Source: Oryzias latipes (taxonomy: Eukaryota; Chordata; Actinopteri; Beloniformes; Adrianichthyidae). Taken from it: 64,000 bases of DNA. The stretch spans positions 4,012,642-4,076,641 of the forward strand of contig NC_019866.2 in NCBI RefSeq assembly GCF_002234675.1, in the 5' to 3' direction. Below are positions 57,001-64,000 of the stretch, piece after piece (within the stretch, counting starts at the first letter, position 1; each line of letters begins with the position of its first letter). Made by a program: the position numbers and the translations under genes. The notes below the pieces were generated by a model that worked only from the letters and a program-made list of their open reading frames with translations, did not search any database and was not told the DNA's origin.

Positions 57001-58454
57001 TTCCGACGGGATCTGCATCGTAAGGGATGGTGAGGGAATTTGCTGGAAGTCTTGTGGACTTTTGTGGATTTTTCTGCTTTTATTTCCCAGGTCAGCGACA
57101 CGGAAACACGTCTGGAGTGTTTGCTAAATAACAACAAGAACTCAGACTTCTGTGCCCCTCTCACCTCCTTTGACTGGAACGAAGTTGATCCCAATCTTCT
57201 GGGTAAGAAAAGTATTTGATAAATGCAAGCCTAGTCGGGTTTGGGGCATTTGAGAAGTCATTAAAAAAAGTATTTTATCCGACAGGAACATCCAGCATCG
57301 ACACCACCTGCACTATCTGGGGCCTGGAGACAGGTCAGGTGTTGGGACGAGTAAACCTGGTGTCTGGGCACGTGAAGACCCAGCTAATCGCTCACGACAA
57401 AGAGGTCTGTGCTTGTCTTGATTGTAAAATGGATTGGTATTTGTCTGTACAGAAGAGTTTTCAACCTCCTCCTGTCTCTGCAGGTGTATGACATCGCTTT
57501 CAGCCGTGCAGGAGGGGGCAGAGACATGTTTGCTTCCGTGGGGGCCGACGGATCCGTCCGCATGTTTGACCTGCGACATCTGGAGCACAGCACCATCATC
57601 TATGAAGACCCCCAGCACCACCCACTGCTTCGTCTCTGCTGGAACAAACAGGACCCCAACTACCTGGCCACGATGGCCATGGACGGCATGGAGGTGAATC
57701 ATTTAGCATATAGTTTTGACATTGACAAATACAAATCTGGAATTTATGTCGCTAATTATCTCTTTTGGTGCAGAGGAATTTGTCATTTGCAGATTTTCCA
57801 CCTCTTTTCGTCATTTTAACTTTTGTACAAAGTCCTGTTTAAACCAGTGTTTAATGATTCTTCCAGATAAAGTTTAGAACATTGTCAGAAATGGGCTTGT
57901 CCTCATGGTGTCTTTGCGGTAGGTGGTCATCCTGGATGTCCGTGTGCCGTGCACACCCGTGGCGCGGCTCAATAACCATCGCGCCTGTGTCAACGGCATC
58001 GCCTGGGCCCCTCATTCCTCCTGTCACATCTGCACTGCAGGTGAGTGGAAACCAAGGAAACCGTTTCCCCATACGGTCTTTTTTGATTTAACTTTCATAA
58101 AACTGGTTTGAAAAATGTTTCCAATTGTGAAAAACCAAAGTGGCTTTTTGCCAGAGTGCATTTGGAAAGATTTGCCATTTTACCGATTGAGGTTTTTTTT
58201 CAAATGTGGGTGGGAAAAGCTTTTGTTTCCGTCTGCTTTTCTTCTTGTTCCTGACTTAAAACATTTGCTGTATCTTTCCAGCCGACGATCATCAGGCTCT
58301 GATCTGGGATATCCAGCAGATGCCACGTGCCATCGAAGACCCCATCCTGGCCTATACCGCCGAAGGGGAGATCAACAACGTGCAGTGGGCTTCAACACAA
58401 CCAGACTGGATCGCCATCTGCTACAACAACTGCCTGGAGATCCTGCGTGTCTAA
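54088..58454 (+). CDS. dcaf7: DCAF7 (WDR68), WD40 scaffold, complete
   Basis: Seven coding exons (plus): 54088-54225, 54485-54643, 57091-57202, 57286-57404, 57484-57693, 57923-58040 and 58282-58454. They total 1029 nt, 342 aa, exactly the human length, and the protein is almost identical. It starts [17 protein letters not shown] and ends NNCLEILRV. It is a seven-bladed WD40 protein that binds DYRK1A/HIPK kinases and acts as a substrate receptor for CUL4-DDB1 ligases; in zebrafish it is needed for craniofacial development. WD-type repeat ends are visible ([33 protein letters not shown]). All splice sites are GT-AG. Intron 2 (2.4 kb) hosts a hAT transposon. Poly(A) signals lie at 58579 and 59292. 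Confidence 0.97.
54880..55110 (-). repeat. Possible LINE 3' tail fragment
   Basis: Contains AAACTTTATTTATAGGGCAT followed by a CAACAGTGAGTGCTTTATAG block, similar in layout to the LINE tail at 9516-9560. It is short and decayed. It lies in dcaf7 intron 2. Confidence 0.35.
55394..56583 (+). mobile_element. hAT transposon remnant with BED zinc finger
   Basis: A 1190-bp element in dcaf7 intron 2. Its inverted termini are AGGCCTGGGCGA on the left and, reversed, CTGGGGCTGGGCGATATGG on the right. An 8-bp target duplication TGTTTATT (55386-55393) / TGTTTATA (56584-56591) flanks it. An open frame at 55534-55875 encodes a BED-type finger, [17 protein letters not shown]. Most of the hAT transposase, including the catalytic core and dimerisation domain, is absent, so it is an internally deleted copy. 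Confidence 0.7.
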
Positions 58455-58578
58455 AAGCCCGGAGAAGGACTTCTGCTTCACCTTTGGACTTTAGTTCTCA
58501 TTCCCCTGCTTTCAGTCCCAGGACACGAACACAGTTTAGCTCTCTGAGAGTGTTTGGATGATCTAATACCTGCTCTGC

Positions 58579-58584
58579 AATAAA
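58579..58584 (+). terminator. dcaf7 poly(A) signal, proximal
   Basis: AATAAA 125 bases after the dcaf7 stop. A second AATAAA at 59292-59297 could give a longer 3'UTR of about 0.85 kb. Confidence 0.6.
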
Positions 58585-59299
58585 TTGGTTTACATCAAAT
58601 GTCCGTGCATCCGCTCCACCGCTTTTCAGAGAAACGTGTTTAAGCTCTTATTCGTTTTGGCCCGCAGCTGGAATCAGCGTCAGAGCTGTTGTCTCTAAAA
58701 TTTAGGCGTCTTTTATACGCCGAGGCGATCATGAAGGGTTTAGATGTTGTACATTTCATCAGTTGAATTTGTCGAGGTCGATTCTAACACTGGTTTGTGG
58801 CAGAAGACGACCTCTGATGCGTAGGAGTATGTTGTAGCCTTTTTTTTTAGTGGATTGCATACCATAATCTTTTCAAACTAAGGTCCTGAATATTAGTCTT
58901 GTTTACCTGCCGATGGGTCATCTCTGCGCTCGGGGTTCAGACCCGTGCAGTTTTTTAAAGTTGCGAAGTAAGACGGGATGCATTCCTGTCTGTTATCTTG
59001 AATTGGATCCAGAGAAACTACCATGTACAGACAAACCTAAACATGTTCGTCTTTCTAATGACTTTGTGTGTGTAGAAACCTGCCTTTTTCTTTCCCGGTC
59101 AAGTGCGAGATGGAACTGAAGTTCTTGAATGCATTTCTGTCCACTGGCTTTTTGTTTAATACTTAAGGGGCCCTTGTAGCATGCCAATACAAGGTAAAAT
59201 GTACATACATATAAATATATCAACAGCTGTTGGTAAGCCAAGTGTTCATGTTGTAGCTCTTTTTCATAAAGTTTATTATTGAATTTGCTCTAATAAATT

Positions 59300-61030
59300 G
59301 TATCCTTTCATGTCTCAGACAAACTTGGCTTGTTTTTCTTTGTTGTAGTCAAATTATGTTCTGCTTTTATTTTAGATTTTGTGGTTTTGAAATGGAACAG
59401 AAGTGAACCAGAGTTCTGTTTTTATATGTATATGCTTTCCATCAATAAAATATGAAGCTATTATTTTCCCTGATGGAGAAAATTCTCTTTGGCTTAAAGA
59501 GCCGTAGGTCAGATAAGAAGCTTTGTCTGCTTCTCGGAGAAGAATTTTTTTCATACTAAGAAGTGAAATAGGTTTATATTGGTTTAAACTTGCTGTACCT
59601 CTGCCTTCCCTCCGCTATTGGTGGTCACCTTTCTGCTCATGAAAGCCAGTCCCCATTTTACATTTGCATTAACCTTTCAGTCAATGTGAGTCCTAACTAA
59701 CTAAACATAAATACTCTGTCAGGATGTTATTTAAGCTTTTAAAAAAAATCTATAAATAAATATGGAGTGACTTGATCAGAAAAATCCCATACAGAACTTT
59801 GCTGACTAAAAAAAAAAAAATCAGTATTTTTTATTAGATGTTTTTTTTAAGCATGGCAGTTAGTTAGTAATAGGACCGTCTATTTATAAATAAATGTACG
59901 ATCCAGATTATCAGCCAGGCATTTTCTATGCAATACGTTTTTCTTAACTTCAACTTTGGAAAAAGTTTTGGTTTATTTTTACACGTATTTGGAAGAAGAT
60001 TAGGTCAGTACTTTTTCAGTGGTTCTGTCCCATTTGGTCCTTCTTTGCCCAGTTCTGAATCCTCACCTCATTTCTTTTGAAAAGCTTCAGTTTTCATTTA
60101 GTTAAAAAGTGCTTTTGACCTCATGCTATCATAGAAAAAAATCATAAAATCCTTTTGGTTATATGTGTTTGTTGAATCTTTTTCTTTAGAAAGTGGTTTT
60201 TAATTCTTGAGAACCCACTGGCTGTTTTTTCTTTTCTTTTTTTTGTTTGCCGTAGTTGCTAGTTGCTACCTAAATTAAGAAAAAATAAATAAAAAGAGTT
60301 TAATCAACTTTAAAAGTATAGAGGAAAATTGCTCCCGAGTTATTCAGGGTTAAAGCACAAAGGACAAAAACTCATCAGTCCCCCCGTTATTGGAATTGTA
60401 AAGTAACCGTAAAAAGTTGTTTTACTGTCCCAAAAGTGAGACATCTGATGGGTTTTCATGTTGACCATAAAATAAACGTTCACGCTCAGACTGAATGCAT
60501 AGAAGCTGCTCATTCCAGGATCAAAGCATGTGCATCAACGTCACAACTTGATAAATGAGATGAGAGTTTAATTTGTCCCTGTCACGCCTCCAACCTCCAT
60601 CCTTCACAGTTTGTCAGACAGTGTGTTGAACAGAAACCACAACACTAAATCTAAAACACTCAGTGGTTATATTTACTACCTGCATGGTTTAACGTCAATT
60701 TTATATTTTCGCACACTTGGATCGAATGGTATCATCCATGATCACGCGGATAAATGTTCAGAAATGAAGTACACAGCAGTTTTCTCCTCCAAATCCTGAG
60801 TCTGTCAAACAGTTAGCTTCACTTCCAGAGTGTCGGCTCCAGACGCGGAATAATCTCTTCTGTGCTGACCTGAACGGGAGCTTCAGCGGCCTGTAAAAAA
60901 CGCCGCAGAGTCTGTGGAGACGAGAGGCACCCGGAACTCTGACGTAAAGTTCTGCGGCAGCATCTGAGCGGCAAAAGGGTGGTGAAAGCAGGATAGAGTC
61001 GGTGCGCGTCTGGTCTGTGCGATTGTTGTC
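59300..61030. other. dcaf7-kcnh6 convergent spacer and kcnh6 3'UTR
   Basis: The two genes converge. No further gene is seen. The right part is expected to be the kcnh6 3'UTR, whose end I cannot place. Confidence 0.4.
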
Positions 61031-62585
61031 CTAGCTGCCGGGCAGGGCGGGGTCAGAGAGGTGCCTCTGCAGCTCCTGCATCTCTGTGGGGCTTTCGAGG
61101 TGTTCGGGGAGGGAGGGGAAGCGCTGGCTTTCATCCTGAAGTCCAGAAAGTTGCTGAGGCAGAGAGCACAACCTCTGAGGAGGGGCGTGGTCCACACGTG
61201 TGGGGTCGGCTTCTGCTGATGTGATGTCATCTGATGGCAGGACCAGACGGACGCTGCAGGGCTTCTCTTTGAATTCAGCATCCGAAGTCTACAAACAAGC
61301 ATTTATTCAAATGTCATAATCCTCGTGAAACTAAATTTCAGTGTCGTATTGTGCAAATAATTGGGTAATAAAATAGAAATCTGTTCCGAAAAAAATTGAA
61401 TAGAATTTAAAGACCCACTCCAAGGAAAATTTTTATTTTAACATGCTCTTGTGGCATTTTTCTCATGATGTAGGATATATATTTCTTTATTCTGATCATT
61501 GTGAATCAGGAGCAGACCATAAAAATGCCGTTTGAAAAAGAGCTTGATGTAGAGTACAGAAGCTCCGCCCCATTCTGATGCATCCACTACAAATAGATCT
61601 ATAATTTCATCCTTCAACCTGCCATTTGGCTCCAATATCGCTCGCCTCGTGGCGCGCCCTATCGGATTATCTACATAAAAAATACAAACTTTTCAAACAC
61701 CATTTTTCCGTCTCCGTTTCCATGTCCTTCATAACGATTTAAATAAAATAAAAAAACACCTCAAGTCCCTTTAAACTTTTTTTTAAAGTCTGTATCTTTG
61801 GATTTTTTGTTCTTGTCTGTTTCTTTTTTTTTAATGAGTTACAAACTCACAGCTCAGTGTTGCTGTGACTATAAAAATTTACTTCATAGTGTTGCCTTTA
61901 AAAACAAAAGAAATCCAAAAACAGTATTTTTAAGCAATCTAAAAATTCCAACCTAAAGTAGATTAATTTTTTCCCAACAGCCAATTTTTTCCCAACAGCT
62001 TTTTAAAGACAATCAAGAAAGCACAGAGCAGTTAGTCTGTGACGCCGCTCACCTGCAGGAGCCGGGCAGAGCTGTCCATCTGCGCGGACGTGTGGATCAT
62101 AGACGCTCCTGCATTGTAGAGCATGCTCGGGTGTGGAGAGTGAAGGCTGGGGGACACGTCGCTGTAGGCAGGAGGTACTGGTGGGATTTGTCGCTGGAGG
62201 AGCTGCAGGATCACAGTGATATCTGTGGTCATGCGGGTCTCCAGTCTGAGTGGGGTAAAAAAAAAAAGAGATTGAAAACTGGTGAGACGGACCATGTTCA
62301 TTTCTGGATAGGGATCCAAAAATCTGCTCTGCTCCTCAGGTCCTCCATCACTGGTGGACTGCAGATCAAGGGTTCAAATCTCTTTACACTATACTTTTTT
62401 AAAACATGGAAAAAAATCAACGTACCTATTCAACTGGGACTGCAGCAATTCCAGCCTGGTCTCGAGCTCTCTGGACTGATCCGTCATGCGTGCAGCGGGC
62501 TGAAAACCGGCCTTGATGAAGGACCGCTGCTGCTGGCTCTCTGACAGCTGGTCTCCTCTGCCATCTCTCCAGTATCCATCCACAC
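61031..62585 (-). CDS. kcnh6: ERG-type K+ channel C-terminus (KCNH6), partial
   Basis: The last three coding exons (minus): 62426-62585, 62053-62245 and 61031-61288 (stop 61031-61033), with phases consistent. The sequence reads [34 protein letters not shown], the C-terminal coiled coil of ether-a-go-go-related channels. It continues with PPVPPAYSDVSPS and a tail RLCSLPQQLSGL..LQRHLSDPALPGS, like the KCNH2 end. The PAS, pore and cyclic-nucleotide-binding-like domains must lie right of the window. ERG-family membership is firm. The choice of KCNH6 over KCNH2 or KCNH7 rests on adjacency to dcaf7, as in human 17q23.3. Confidence 0.85.
61409..61775. repeat. Dispersed repeat 'AAAGACCCACTCC' family, copy 3
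   Basis: Begins TTAAAGACCCACTCCAAGG with ACATGCTCTTGTGGCATTT, as in the 19140 copy, and ends near CTCAAGTCCCTTTAAAC. It lies in the last intron of kcnh6. Confidence 0.55.
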
Positions 62586-63047
62586 CTGACATCAGCAGAT
62601 TCATTTTATGAGGAGAGATCAAATCTATACGTTTTGTCTTCTGTCACTGTAGAAAAGATGTTGACAACATGCATTGTGTGTTGATGAGAAAGCCTTTATG
62701 GCAATGGAAAAGCCTAAATGTAGTTTTTCTTGTTTGGGGTAGGGCTAGGTTGCTGCTGTCTTCTCTGAAGTCACCTTTTTTTCTCCCTTTTCTTAATCAT
62801 CAATTCAAAGTAAATGTATGAATCTCTTCCTCTGTTTTTGCAAAAACAAAAAGAAAAAAACTATGGAGTGGACTGCAGTGTATTTACAAGACAGAAGTGT
62901 GTCGTAACCAAACCGTCTCTATCAGTTCCTCAAGAGGCTTCAACATCATTTTTACACTCCAAATTCTGAAGAACAGGTTTTTTGTCCCACATGTTGTGCC
63001 GTTCAGTCTCCCTTCATGCACGTCTCTGTTTGTTTATTTACCTACTA
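62586..63047. other. kcnh6 intron, nothing recognised
   Basis: Intronic sequence upstream of the 62426-62585 exon. No exon or named repeat is seen before the Tc1-like element. Confidence 0.4.
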
Positions 63048-64000
63048 CAGCGCGTTCCAAATTATTATGCAAATTATATATTTTTTAAAATACTCAATGC
63101 AAATGACAGTCAACATAATTTTCAAGTCATTAACCATTAGAGTACCTGTATATATTAAATGCTATCAAACAAAACTAAAGATAACAGTATTTTTTGGAAT
63201 ATAAAAACCTTCACTGTCACTGTTCCACATTATTTCACATATCAACAACATTTGATAGATTCTAAAGAACTGAAAATGGTCATTTGTTGAATTTGCAGCT
63301 TTAGGAGGTCATGTTTACTGAAATCAAAAGCTATTCCAATTTAAAAGCATCTTAATAGTTCAAATTACATTTTGACATAGGACCCCCCCCCCCCCTGTTT
63401 TGTAGCAGCTTCCCAATTCTTGTCTCCATTGTTTTTGGGGAGTTTCAGCTCAAATTTCTTTGCAGGATGTCAGAACAGCCTCCCAGAACTGTTGTTTGAA
63501 TAGACCCCCCCCTCAATACATATTTTGCTTGAGGATGCTTCAAAGGTTGGGGGTCACACCATCACTTCATCTCCTTTTCTGCCCACAGCAGCCAATGATG
63601 CATAGGTATTCCTCACAGCATGAGAGGGTGCATTGTCATGCATAGAGGTGATTTTGTTACATAAAACGCTTTTGTACCACGGAAGAAAGTGGTAGGTCAG
63701 AAACTCTGGGACTCTGAATGGAGCTACCATCTCTCTGCCCATGATTCTAATCCAAAACATGACTCCGCCTCTTTTTTGTTGGGACATGGTGACCATCCAC
63801 CAACCACCCACCATTCCATCCATCTGGACCATCCAGGGTTGCACGGCACTCAGCAGTGAAAAAGACAATTTGAAAGCTATTCTTTATGTACTGTATGTCT
63901 GGGCCAACTGTAGCTGTTTATGCTTGTGAGTGTTGTTTAGGAGGCGGCGAATGGAAGGCTTACGTAGAACTGCAAGCCTCTGGAGGATCCTACACCTTGA
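63048..64000 (-). mobile_element. Tc1/mariner transposon, runs off window
   Basis: The left terminus CAGCGCGTTCCAAATTATTA follows a TA target site (63046-63047). A minus-strand frame (63554-63868) carries transposase signatures MHDNAPSHA (second catalytic Asp region) and PFRVPEFLTYHFLPWY. A decayed N-terminal part (VLRKPSIRRLLNN) follows toward the right edge. The frame closes where the family normally reads WPPNSPDLNPIENLW, so the copy is non-functional. It lies in a kcnh6 intron. Confidence 0.75.

Noticed and set aside
62897-63204. Plus-strand frames as possible kcnh6 exons
   Set aside because: Wrong strand and no ERG-like sequence; part of it is the Tc1-like element end.

Overview
The window is teleost fish nuclear DNA. 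It has intron-containing vertebrate genes with GT-AG splice sites, AT-rich introns and many fish-type transposons and SINEs. The species cannot be named from the sequence. All coding calls were built by placing exons by hand and checking that splice phases and exon lengths add up to open proteins of the expected family length.

Left half (1-28 kb): the 3' end of an LTR retrotransposon fossil (1-1037); a second copy of hsd3b7 promoter plus exon 1 (1526-1685, minus); a second copy of the last three setd1a exons (3936-4553, minus); an orphan, frameshifted tbc1d10b first coding exon (5887-6765, minus) with its CpG-rich leader; a LINE carrying a nested solo LTR (9516-11865); and the complete hsd3b7 gene (six coding exons, 14254-22202, minus, 366 aa). 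Segments 1361-5720 and about 21872-28155 are near-identical copies. The junction at about 5720 joins setd1a intron to tbc1d10b intron 1. This is what a head-to-tail tandem duplication of a unit of roughly 22 kb (tbc1d10b exon 1 - hsd3b7 - setd1a 3' end) would leave. It predicts a second hsd3b7 body and an intact tbc1d10b just left of the window.

Middle (26-46.5 kb): complete setd1a on the minus strand, 20 coding exons, 2186 aa, with RRM, N-SET, SET and post-SET. One of its introns (32055-32170) is a textbook AT-AC U12-type intron.

Right (47.8-64 kb): complete ccdc47 (minus, 12 coding exons, 485 aa), complete dcaf7 (plus, 7 exons, 342 aa) and the last three coding exons of an ERG-type potassium channel, most likely kcnh6 (minus), which continues beyond the right edge. 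A Tc1/mariner element runs off the end. In human, tbc1d10b, hsd3b7 and setd1a belong to 16p11.2, while ccdc47, dcaf7 and kcnh6 belong to 17q23.3. The window therefore joins two conserved gene blocks at about 46.5-47.8 kb.

The genes do unrelated jobs: H3K4 methylation (setd1a), bile acid synthesis (hsd3b7), ER membrane-protein insertion (ccdc47), a WD40 scaffold (dcaf7) and a voltage-gated K+ channel (kcnh6). No operon-like logic applies. The novelty here is structural: the duplication and its by-products.
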